Assembly: GCA_002633025.1 (NCBI GenBank)
Contig: NMRB01000687.1
Coordinates: 134,420 to 198,419, forward strand
Length of the DNA: 64,000 nt
Source of the DNA: Notospermus geniculatus
Taxonomy: Eukaryota; Nemertea; Pilidiophora; Heteronemertea; Lineidae
Direction of reading: 5' to 3'
Part shown: positions 30,607-39,855 of the stretch, piece after piece
Numbering within the stretch: position 1 is the stretch's first letter
How the letters are laid out: every line of letters begins with the position of its first letter
Position numbers and translations under genes: made by a program
The notes under the pieces: model-generated
Seen by the model: the letters and a program-made list of their open reading frames with translations, nothing else
What the model was told of the DNA's origin: nothing
Database searches by the model: none

Positions 30607-30766
30607 TATGTTGAGTGCAAAAATTCCAAATATTCTATTTCATCTGCTTCTTCATCTGCTTCTTCATCAGTAAAATATGGTATTAATTCAGCGTCTGTAG
30701 AAGTAATACATGTTCTGCAGTATGGACAATGTGAAACGTCTAAGATGGATTTTTCCAACTGTAAAT
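30604..30766 (-). pseudogene. Duplicated 3' end of RING-finger gene
   Basis: A near-exact copy of 30986-31137 (AGTATGTTGAGTGCAAAAAT ... TTTTCCAACTGTAAAT), with one extra 12-bp CATCTGCTTCTT unit. It encodes only the last part of the RING domain and the acidic tail, with no start. It arose by tandem duplication together with the simple-repeat array. Confidence 0.9.
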
Positions 30767-30984
30767 GATTTTAAGTGATTTTTTAAGTGATTTTTTAACA
30801 AATTTTTAAGTGATTTTTTAAGTGATTTTTTAAGTGATTTTTTAAGTGATTTTTTAAGTGATTTTTGAAGTCATTTTTTAACTGATTTTTAAGTGATTTT
30901 TTAAGTGATTTTTAACTGATTTTTTAAGTGATTTTTAAGTGATTTTTTAACTGATTTTTTAAGTGATTTTTTAAGTGATTTTTT
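30767..30984. repeat. TTTTTTAAGTGA simple-repeat block 2
   Basis: Same unit as block 1. It directly follows the stop of the intact RING gene on the minus strand. Confidence 0.9.
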
Positions 30985-31376
30985 TAGTATGTTGAGTGCA
31001 AAAATTCCAAATATTCTATTTCATCTGCTTCTTCATCAGTAAAATATGGTATTAATTCAGGGTCTGTAGAAGTAATACATGTTCTGCAGTATGGACAATG
31101 TGAAACGTCTAAGATGGATTTTTCCAACTGTAAATAACAATTAATGCAACAATTTTCGTGATTACAAGGGTAAAAAGTTATGTTAGGTAAATTAGTATAA
31201 CATACAACACATAACGAGTCATCATCATCTGGTTCTATAAATAAATTTCTTATATCATAAAGAACCGAATCAACGATATCCTCATGCATATGTTCACAAA
31301 TGTGTGGCATAGTAGAGTGTAAAAGTCGCACATTCTCAAATAATATTCGGTGGTCATCCTCAGTATTTTGGGCCAT
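30984..31376 (-). CDS. RING-finger protein (130 aa)
   Basis: Intact minus-strand frame, ATG in ATATATAAATGGCC. Cys56-x2-Cys59, Cys71-x-His73, Cys77-x2-Cys80 and Cys94-x2-Cys97 fit a C3HC4 RING (CVVCYTNL, CNHENCCINC, CPYC). It is preceded by a helical, acidic N-terminus and followed by an acidic tail. RING proteins of this kind act as E3 ubiquitin ligases; in mobile viruses they often target host defence or apoptosis factors, which here is speculation. It lies between the polymerase and kinase genes. Its 3' part has been duplicated downstream. Confidence 0.8.
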   Translation of the reverse strand: MAQNTEDDHRILFENVRLLHSTMPHICEHMHEDIVDSVLYDIRNLFIEPDDDDSLCVVCYTNLPNITFYPCNHENCCINCYLQLEKSILDVSHCPYCRTCITSTDPELIPYFTDEEADEIEYLEFLHSTY

Positions 31377-31417
31377 TTATATATCAAAAATTTTATTCAA
31401 ATTGGTTAAACCATCGG

Positions 31418-34400
31418 CTACACTGAGTTTGGGTCACTATAATCTATAAAAGCTTCAAAATAAGTTCCAAATGGGATAGTAGTTTTACCATCACCTAAAA
31501 TAAATCTTTTATCATCAAATGGATTTAAACTTCTTTTATTTATTTCCTCTACGTACATGATATGCTTTTCTGACCTTAGTGTTCTCATATCATGACTGAA
31601 TTTTTTCCTATCAAATAATGAAGTAAAATAATCATCAAATGTTATATGTTTTTTAACTACATGTTTACTTATTCCTTTTAAACGTTTAGATTCATCATTT
31701 TTTTCTGTACGATAAGCATACATTTTACTTCTTAAAGCTATAAATTCTATCATTTCTTCACCAGCTAATTCGTCTTTAAAATAACCAGGAACTTTTACCT
31801 TACTTTTATCATATAATGGATGATCTTTCGGATAATTGCTAAAATCAAAATGATCTTTTAAATTGGTTAAATCCTTGATAAAATCATCGGTTTTTAGCTT
31901 TAGTACGAAACTGTCCGTATCTTGGTAAAGTAATTCTATATGTTTTTCTCTCCGAAATATGGTTGTAGAGTTTCATAATAGAATTTATACATTAATAATT
32001 TCGATAATTCTAAAACTGTTGCTCCTATGTCAATAGGTTTGTCAAATCTTATCGATGTTTTTCGCATTAAGATAGCACATAAATCTTCGTCAAATATAAT
32101 CTTTGATTCAAACTTAGGACTTGTTTGTAATTTTAAAGCTCTTTCATTATCGTTAACTAATTCTACATCTTTTCTATTTCTGATATTTTCACAGGTTTTT
32201 CCATAAAATGCATTATTCATTAATTTAAAATAATCCTTTTCAAAATCTGTTGTGGCTTTCATTCTTTGTTTAGTATTATGGTCGATGTATTCTGAAAGCC
32301 ATTGTCTTTGTTTAAATTCTATGATGTAGTGAACTTTTTTCAGAATCATTCCTTGTTGTAAATAGAATTGTAAATTTCTGTAGTGTACAATATAATTTAA
32401 TTTATCTTTTTGGGTTAGAATTAATTTATTTACTTTTGGTCTTTTTTCATCACCCAGTATTTCTTTTTGATAAGAACTTAATTCATCATCTGGTATAAAT
32501 AGTGATTCTGGACAATACGGAAAATTTATGGATTTAAATTTAATTGTTCCTGGATATTCTAGATCTACTTCAAAATAATAACCTACAGGAGAATCTTCGG
32601 GAATACCTAATATTTGCTCTTTTGTCACTTGAAAATCAGGGATATATTTTTTTAATTTTTTTTTCGGGGAGATATTGCATCATCGCCCAACCATATAAAT
32701 TATTTGCATCGACGTATAATAGTTTATGATTTTCATCAGCTTTAACATATCTTGTTCCCATTATTCCTGAAATTCCTCCTCTTATTGCTTTTTCAAATGT
32801 TAATAATGTATCGTAATCTGTTAATAAATCTAAGTTTATATCCGTATATTTTAAACCAGCTTGCCAAGTTAAACCAGGACATGAATAACAATGACATGGA
32901 TCAATTTCAAAATATTTTAAATTAACAGCTCTAAATCTCTCAAATAAATCTGCTAATAGTAAAACATCTGATTTTAAGTATAAATCTATAAATTCTCCGT
33001 GATTACGGGGTTTAAAATGATCCCATGTTTCTTTTGCTTTATCATATACTTCAATTGGTTGCATTTCATTTTTAAGATCATCATAAAACATTTCAGGAGT
33101 TAAATTTGTTTCATTATAACTTTCAAAAGAATTATAAAATGAGTAAGGAACAGATCCTTTTTTCCTTAATGATTTGAAATCCTCATCGTTTGGATAATAA
33201 TATCTTGTTATTTTAAAATCGTCATCAACCATTGATTTAGTACAATTATCTAAACTACCTTGTAAAAATCTATATGAGTCTAAAAATCCCAAACAACCAA
33301 ATTGAAAAGAAATATAACATCCGGCTGTTTTTGCTAATATTTTCATTTCTTTATCGGTCTTTTTAGTAAGTGTTTTAACGAATAAATGTGCATCATAATT
33401 GCTAAGATTATAAAAAAAAAAAAAACGGGTACAAAGTTTATATTTCTAGCTTTTAAGTTACAATGATTATGAGCTGCTCCTCTACATTTTCCATTGTAAT
33501 GATCATGATCTCGATCAATTTGCCCCCAAAGTTTCTTTTTACAATAATAACATTCTTTTGCGAATGTAAATTCTTGTTCTTCTTCTGGTGTTAAATTCAT
33601 TTCGATTTTTGTATTTAAAAGATTTGCAAATCTTTTTTCTATTCCAATTAACCAATAACAGAACTGTTCTACAACATCTGGTCCTCTATGACATAAATAT
33701 TCACTTTGGTATAAATTTGGGTAATCTGAATGTACATAACAACCAACAGCAGCCGCGATTTGTGATTTTAGTTTTTTAGTTTTGAGTTCATCAGGTTCTA
33801 TAGGGGTTCCTTCGGTTTCAACCGTTTGACAGTTAATACTTTCAAAATCCGCATAAATTACAAATGGTACTTTATTTTTAAAATTATAATTTTTATATTT
33901 TAGTGTTGAATATTTCTCGATTGGCATTTTTACTTCACAATAATCGTGCTCACCACATTTCTTTTTATGCTCTATTAATGTTTCTATTCTTCGAAAAGCA
34001 TTCATACATCTTCTACATAAATGTGTTTCATGTTTTTGGTTTGTTCTAAAGAAAAGGTTAATGTTTTTTAAATACATATAATGCTCCTGGTAATATAAAA
34101 TATCAATAACGTCGTCATCATCGAAATTCTTTGAAAGATATAATGGTTCAAGATTATAATCTAAAATTGAAGTTGAATTAATTTTTTTACATTCTAATCC
34201 AAATACATTTATTTTTAAATTATTTTCTTTTTCAATTTTTGGAATATCTTTTATCATAACGGGGAATTTATCAATTTTAATTGTTTTTTCGTATTTTTTA
34301 TAGGAATATATTTCACTTACATGATCTTTAGGTGGATATTTAGCAGCTAATAAAGCCCATAGAAAACATTTTTCATCATTAGTTTTTACATTTATAACTG

Positions 34401-35613
34401 CGTTAGTTTTGAAAGGAAGTTGAATAAAGTGACCACCTTTTGTCTCTTTTACACCAACAACCCAAATATCCATGTATTTTATTTGATCTAGTGATAAACC
34501 ACTTCTGTTAAAATATCTTTCATCAATTTGTAATTTTATGTAATCTAAAGATTTATTTAACATTTCTTGTCCCTGTTGTTGTGAAAGAACTACTTCAAAA
34601 GGTGATTGTATACTATGTTTCACTATATTATTTTCTTTTAAGAATTGAACTTCACATGACAAGCTTATTTTAAATCGTTTATTTTTTATGTTTGATAAGA
34701 GTCGAATAAATTTATCTTGATATTCTTTTACATCTTTTGCTTTTTTATCGTTTCTTAACTGCATTGAAACGGTTGGTTTTCCAAATTGTTTAAGGATTTT
34801 AAATCCGGGAATGGGTTCGAGTTCCAAACGTGAATCTTTTATTATATGTTGTAATGTTTCGGATTTCACCTTTTCAGTAGATTCCCCTGGAATGTATTTT
34901 GGTAATTCTTCAATTAATTCTTTAGTTTCTTCTTGTTTTGGATTAATTCCTGGTAATTCCTCGAACAATTTTCTAGTTTCTTGCCTTTCTTGACCTCTTA
35001 AAATATCTCTTCGAATTTTTGGTGTATAAAGATCAATATTACTTTTTACATTATTTTTATGTACTTTTGATTGAAGATGTTTACCCCATTTACGATTTTT
35101 TATTAATTTTTTACAGTATTCGCAATATCTAGTATTTTGTTCATGTGGGATTACTCTTCCTTGTTGATCTAATTCTGGGGTTTCCGGAATTATAATTCGG
35201 TGTGGTGGTGTAGTAGGATTTCTTCTAATGTCAACGAGATTTTCGTTTGTATAAGGTTGTGGTTTTTTAGTTTCATACAAGCTGCGCTTATTAGTCCAAT
35301 TTTGTAGATGTTTTTTAGTTTTATTATGCCTTGCAAGATTTGAAGGTAGGACATCTGTACTACACACTTCACATCGAACTTTTCCTGACTGAACAGGGGG
35401 TGAGGATTGGGGTTGATTAGGTTGAATCGGTATCGGTCGGATAATTGGTGTGGGTTGTGGAAGATCGGCGGGGTTTATACCACCTGAAATAATAGTAATT
35501 GGTTGTCTATCTGTCAGTTCATCTTCTAAAAGATTATGCATATAGTCATCTGGGTCTATACTTTCAAAATATCTTCCCATTATAAATTGTTTGTCTGTTT
35601 TCTTCTCCTCCAT
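31418..35613 (-). pseudogene. Protein-primed family B DNA polymerase (PolB), three frame breaks
   Basis: The main replication enzyme. The minus-strand gene starts at the ATG in TACTAAATAAATG and spans about 1390 codons. N-terminal part: two C2H2-like fingers (CEVC near residue 82, YCEYC near 168) and a conserved segment with NDEKCFLWALL. A further Cys/His cluster (CRRC ... C..H) follows. The exonuclease motif DFES is at residue 589, then an endonuclease VII-like zinc patch (CYYC ... DRDHDHYNGKCRGAAH..CN). The frame breaks at a 14-A run (33412-33425). The next frame holds motif A (DANNLYGWAM). After another break near 32650 comes motif B (NNAFYGKTCEN). After a third near 31945, motif C (YQDTDSF, codons at 31907-31927). 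All key motifs remain recognisable. All three breaks lie at A/T homopolymers, so sequencing error is as likely as decay. Confidence 0.9.
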
Positions 35614-35651
35614 TTATTTAGTAAAAGTTTTTTTAATTAAGTTTTTTCGGT

Positions 35652-36755
35652 CTAAACTAGTGGTTTTATGTCAGAAACTGGTATCCATTCGTTAAATTTA
35701 TCGCTATATCCTTTCCATTTTACTAATCCGTATTTCTTTCTTTTAATTGTTTTATATCTGATAATTTTCCCAATCTTGTATTCTAATTGTTCAGGATTAG
35801 GAACATAACTTAATTCTTCTTCATAAAAATAACCATCAATAATTTCAGTTTGACTATCATCAAAGTGGTAATCCTCAAGTTGGTAAACAATTGGTTTAGT
35901 GAAAATAATTTGTTTTATTTTAAAGACCTCCTCCGTAAAATTAGGAAGATAACCTTTAGCAAAAATAGTTTTATACTTAGAAATTCTCACACTATCTCCA
36001 ATTTTAAATTTAGGGTCACCAAATTCTTGTTGTAAAAATGCTCCGTATAAATTAAACCACACTGCTCCTTCGTTTTCTTCTTTCCTTGCATCTACTGGTT
36101 TCATTCCGATTGAAGTGTGAAATGTATTATTATAACCTTTGACTAAATCTGGTAGAATTTCCAACCATTTGTCTGTTTCCTTTGCAGTAAAATATTTCCA
36201 CATTCTGGTTTTCAAAGTTCTGTTAAATCTCTCTACAACTGCGGCTTTTTTATCAGAAAATGAGGAAAACCATTCTATGTCATTTTTCTCTAAAAGATCT
36301 TTTAAATGTTTGTTATAAAATTCTTTTCCATCATCGAATTGTATTTTCTCAGGTTTAGCTGATTTAAAAATAGTTTTGAATAAATCTTTAACCTCTTCAC
36401 CTCTTTTACTCTTTAAAGCTAGAGCCCAAGCGTATCTACTGAATAAATCTATCACAGTTAAGATATATTTGTAATTTTTATTATTTTTTTCATAAGCTTG
36501 CATATCGACTAAATCTGCTTGCCATTGCTGATCTATATATGAAACCATCGTTTTTCTGAATAAGAATTTTTTATGAACCGATTTATGCAATTGATAAGTC
36601 GGTAAATTATCTAAAAATTCTTTTAATTCTTTATACTTGATAAGTTTATTGTCAGATTTTACTTTCTTCCAAATTTTTGCAATATTTGTATAAGCAACTG
36701 AACTTTCGGGATTGAAATATAGATTTCTAAGGTACTGTTCTTTATCTGTAGACAT
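35652..36755 (-). CDS. Polinton integrase (DDE) with C-terminal chromodomain
   Basis: 367 residues, intact; ATG in AAATAAATAAAATG, first gene inside the right TIR. The retroviral-type rve core has D81 (WQADLVDM), D141 (QFDDGKEF) and E175 (AAVVERFNR), 33 residues apart, so the catalytic triad is complete. The C-terminal about 43 residues (YGLVKWKGYSDKFNEWIPV) form a chromodomain, which may tether the enzyme to histone marks. An N-terminal helical region with a possible zinc-independent DNA-binding role precedes the core. The enzyme joins the AG/CT ends to host DNA and makes 6-bp duplications, matching the ATCGAT repeat seen here. Confidence 0.95.
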   Translation of the reverse strand: MSTDKEQYLRNLYFNPESSVAYTNIAKIWKKVKSDNKLIKYKELKEFLDNLPTYQLHKSVHKKFLFRKTMVSYIDQQWQADLVDMQAYEKNNKNYKYILTVIDLFSRYAWALALKSKRGEEVKDLFKTIFKSAKPEKIQFDDGKEFYNKHLKDLLEKNDIEWFSSFSDKKAAVVERFNRTLKTRMWKYFTAKETDKWLEILPDLVKGYNNTFHTSIGMKPVDARKEENEGAVWFNLYGAFLQQEFGDPKFKIGDSVRISKYKTIFAKGYLPNFTEEVFKIKQIIFTKPIVYQLEDYHFDDSQTEIIDGYFYEEELSYVPNPEQLEYKIGKIIRYKTIKRKKYGLVKWKGYSDKFNEWIPVSDIKPLV

Positions 36756-36827
36756 TTTATTTATTTTTCAAGATTTTCGAGATTTTTCGAGGATTTTCAA
36801 GATTTTTGAGATTTTCAAGATTTTCAA

Positions 36828-37016
36828 GATTTTAGAGTATAAGGAAAATGAGGGTTGATCTGGACGGAAGGATTTTATTATTTTGCAAGTTTAGGAGTTT
36901 AAAAATTTTAAAAAAGCCTTAATATAGGGATATTTTTAGGACATTTTTAGGTTTTTTAGCCTATTTTTGCCTTTAATCTTCCCCTTCTGTCCAGATCCAC
37001 TCATTTTCCTTATACT
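36828..37016 (-). repeat. Right TIR
   Basis: Inverted match of 18233-18422 with few substitutions. It has the same internal palindrome, the inner arm lying near 36836-36871. The adjoining 36770-36827 are CTTGAAAAT-type repeats. Confidence 0.95.
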
Positions 37017-37022
37017 ATCGAT
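37017..37022. repeat. Right target-site duplication ATCGAT
   Basis: Exact copy of 18227-18232. It falls on the Ile-Asp codons of the interrupted LINE endonuclease on both sides. Confidence 0.9.
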
Positions 37023-37530
37023 GTTATCCGATATATAATCCCACGAAAGTACTGGCAGCGCCGGATTTCTGTAAATAATACCAAGGATGAAATCTACACG
37101 TTCAATCTGGATTTTGAGCCACATAAACTCGAGTCTATCCAGACTCGGCAATTCCAAATAACCTAATCTTTTACAAACAATATTGGTAGAATGATATAGA
37201 CAAATACCACCACTATTCGATCGAAAGTCCTTCTGAATTGGGTCTGAAAAACCAGTAATGAAAATACTATCGTCAGAATGACTTTTGTCAAGATGTGTTT
37301 CTGTGACTGCCACTATGTCACAGTCGGATGTGTGCTGCCAACAGATCAACTTTGTCTCTCAAACCATTTATGTTTAGATGCATAATTTTGAAGCTCTCAA
37401 CAGTAGTTTCTGTTGGCCCAGGATTCGGATGAACATCATTACTGAGTTTACAAAGGAGAAAGTGAACAAAACCGTGACACTCGTAAGGTACTTGCACATA
37501 AAGTAAGTAGAAATGAAAAAGCCCTAATTG
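37017..37530 (-). pseudogene. CR1/L2-like LINE ORF2, 5' half (endonuclease)
   Basis: Minus-strand continuation of the LINE at 16283-18232. Going 5' to 3' it has the segment DVHPNPGP (37414-37437), then IMHLNINGLRDK. After a frame change near 37330 come VAVTETHLD and IYRNP of the apurinic-like endonuclease, up to the ATCGAT duplication. The frame change shows the LINE was degraded. The 5' boundary is not sharp; upstream at 37612-37642 lies a (TATAAG)n microsatellite. Confidence 0.8.
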
Positions 37531-37787
37531 TAAACTTGCATGAAAGCAATCGACAAAATACACACAATATGGACATTTCTTTACATTGCCCTGGACGAAG
37601 AGTAGGTCAAAAGTATAAGTATAAGTATAAGTATAAGTATAACGATTACTAGTTCCATCCATCTGGTTTATCATGACAGGCGTTTGGTCAAAGCTTTCAG
37701 CAGTGACTTCGTGTGCTCTCCTCTATCCCCCGACCACTCTGGCATTGAACACAAGCATTAACAACTGCTAAACACAGTGGTGGCCAA
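37531..37787. other. Gene-less stretch with microsatellite
   Basis: A TAAGTA repeat lies at 37612-37642. No gene is recognised. Confidence 0.5.
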
Positions 37788-37907
37788 AAATATTTGAACC
37801 ATTTGCATGTAATAAATATTTCAGTTCTTTTTATCGAAATAACAATCGAGTGTTATTTCGATAAAAAGAACTGAAATATTTATTACATGCAAATGGTTCA
37901 AATATTT
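37788..37907. mobile_element. Perfect 57-bp-arm hairpin (MITE)
   Basis: 37788-37844 and 37851-37907 are exact reverse complements around the loop ATCGAG. Just outside, AAACACAG (37770-37777) is mirrored by CTGTGTTT. The lead-in CAGTGGTGGCCAAAAATATTTG looks like a Tc1/mariner terminus (compare 41445), so this may be two such ends fused. Confidence 0.9.
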
Positions 37908-38589
37908 GGTTGATTGTAGTGGTTTTGCTGTGTTTAGGGTGGTTTTTGTTTTTGAACGGCCTATTTTTGACGTTTTTGAGGGCGTTTTAGTCATTTTGGC
38001 ATGGCTCGAAGGACTCCGGGATTTTTACTATTACTTACATACATGTATATAGCCCTACGTCAAGTTTCCGTCCAATTTGACTCTTAGCTTGACCACCAGG
38101 TGGCGGAAACCAAAAACACAATGAAATGGTCCATGGACCATGTGCTCACCCGCTTGGACATAATAGTGTAATGACAGAGAGAGGTATGTCAGTTATATGA
38201 GCAATCTGGGTCAAGACATTCCCAAGTTGTAGGACTTCAATGATTTTCAGATTATGCCACCTGGCGGCCATATTGGATGTCCAATCGGGCCAAAACACAT
38301 GCCCATAAAGGTCATCTAGAGGGAGCCACATAGTACATTTGAGTGCTCTGGGTCAAGTCGTTCCTTAGTTATAGCACATTTGATGATTTTGGGGTTATGC
38401 CACCTGGCGGGCCATATTGGAAGTTTAATCAGGCCGACATTTGACGTGCTTGTAAAGGTCACCTGGAGGAAGGTAAATATCAAGTTTGGTCGCTCTGGGT
38501 CAAGTCGTTTCTGAGTTATAGCACATTTGATGATTTTCGGGTTACGCCACCTGACGGCCATATTGGAAGTTTAATCAGGCCGAAATTTG

Positions 38590-39855
38590 AGTAAGGATAT
38601 TCCGACAGTCATTTTTTGACAGTCAACAGTCATTTTTGTAAAATAGACCTATATGGTGGCACCCAACATCAGAAATAAATAAATAAAAGGAACAGTTGGA
38701 AAAAAGATCTCTGAATATTACTCTTCAATCCTGTGTTACGTGTATGCATGTAAATGGCACACTTTCTAGGAGACGAGCAATCCTGAATCTTTGATAAGGA
38801 ATTGAGGGCAGGCCATGTAGGTGAAGAATAGTATTCATCAATCTGTGTCTGTCATGCCCCAGATGTGACTCCCCATTGTAGCCCTACACGTCATGTACTT
38901 TGCCCTCACAGGACACCATAAGAGCAGCCAGTTCCTCAACTCCGAACTTCCTTTCTGTCGTTTTGCCATTAGTAAAAAATGTTCAGGGGGACCGCATAGA
39001 AACTCCGCTAGTGACCAGCGGGGTCGGTCGATAGTGAACGGGGCCTTATCGGAGGTTCTATGCGGCCACTTGTCGATAGTGACCGCATAGAAACCCCGAC
39101 AGCTAGCGGCCCGCTAGCAGTACCGACATGGAGGACGCATAGAAATCCGCCAGGCTGTCGGCGACGCTGTCGCCAGGCCAAATCGCTGGAGGAACGAAGA
39201 GCACCTCCAGTGAGTCCGCTTGTAATTGTAGAGGACCATTCTTCGACCTGTGGCACGTAGAAGCAGATGCATTTTTTGACTTTCGTGAAGATTTGCCTCA
39301 TGGTAGAAATTTTCGTCCGAGAATTAACCTGTACGGTGATTTTACTGATGATGAATTCATGAGAAAATATCGACAGCAAGCGGCCCCCTAGCAGTAGAGG
39401 ACGCATAGAAATCCGCCGGCACTGTCGGCGAGAGTAAAATGAGCGAGGTCACCGCATGTCCTTGCCAAGTTGGCAAACTATTACGAAATTCCGAGGGGGG
39501 AACAATAGAAATGCCTGTGGGGCCCACGACGGCAGCGCGATACGCAAACTTCCAACAGCCTATCGGCGGACTTCACTAGCGGGGTCCTATCGACGGTTCT
39601 ATGCCGCCTCCAGAATTACTCCGATACGGTGTCGGGCGACAAGGTCCCGCTAGGGGCTAGCGGGCCGTTCACTAGCGGAGTTTCTATGCGGTCCCCCAGG
39701 TCACCAGAATAATCTTAAAGCACCAATGCTGTCAGATATGGTCTTTATTGTTGTTTGAATCACATTCTATTAAGTATTTAGCAAAACTGTCATGGTTCCT
39801 AAAATGACTGTTGACTGTTGACTGTTGAAAAAATGACTGTTGAAATATCCTTACT
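38590..39855. mobile_element. 1266-bp DNA element with 10-bp target duplication
   Basis: Ends are AGTAAGGATATT and AATATCCTTACT, with internal TGACTGTTGACTGTTGA/TCAACAGTCA repeats making up about 50 bp of TIR. CCGAAATTTG directly flanks both sides (38580-38589 and 39856-39865), a clean 10-bp duplication inside a 146-bp unit. No transposase frame, so it is non-autonomous. Duplication length suggests a Mutator-like superfamily. Confidence 0.85.
38986..39697. mobile_element. GC-rich TIR element nested in 38590-39855
   Basis: GGGGGACCGCATAGAAACTC at the left is mirrored by GAGTTTCTATGCGGTCCCCC at the right, with about 30 bp of TIR. The interior repeats CGCATAGAAAYCCG and GCTAGCGG many times in both orientations. 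Short open frames inside are due to this composition. Confidence 0.8.

Larger units (their letters stand above)
18233..37016. mobile_element. Polinton/Maverick element (18,784 bp)
   Basis: Termini are AGTATAAGG ... CCTTATACT, with TIRs of about 190 bp extended by CTTGAAAAT-type simple repeats, and 6-bp ATCGAT duplications. It encodes the Polinton core set: retroviral-type integrase, protein-primed PolB, FtsK/HerA-type packaging ATPase, double-jelly-roll major capsid protein and a penton-like protein. The element lies inside a LINE ORF, so it inserted after that LINE. It is much richer in A+T than its flanks. Genes on the plus strand (18595-29209) and minus strand (36755-29199) converge, with overlapping stops at 29199-29209. 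Several genes are broken, so this copy is unlikely to be autonomous unless the breaks are assembly errors. I did not find the cysteine protease common to the group. Confidence 0.95.

Noticed and set aside
33588-34993. Plus-strand frames inside the polymerase region (for example 33588-33779, 34811-34993)
   Set aside because: Shadows of the minus-strand PolB gene; no motif and no start motif.
18233-37016. Insertion from a giant virus, or an integrated poxvirus relative (kinase, RING, TAAATG starts)
   Set aside because: TIRs with AG/CT ends, the 6-bp duplication, DDE integrase with chromodomain and protein-primed PolB are all Polinton traits; no RNA polymerase, capping enzyme or other giant-virus gene is present.
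38893-39653. Several 65-132 codon frames in the GC-rich nested element
   Set aside because: They arise from palindromic CGCATAGAAAC repeats and are open on both strands.
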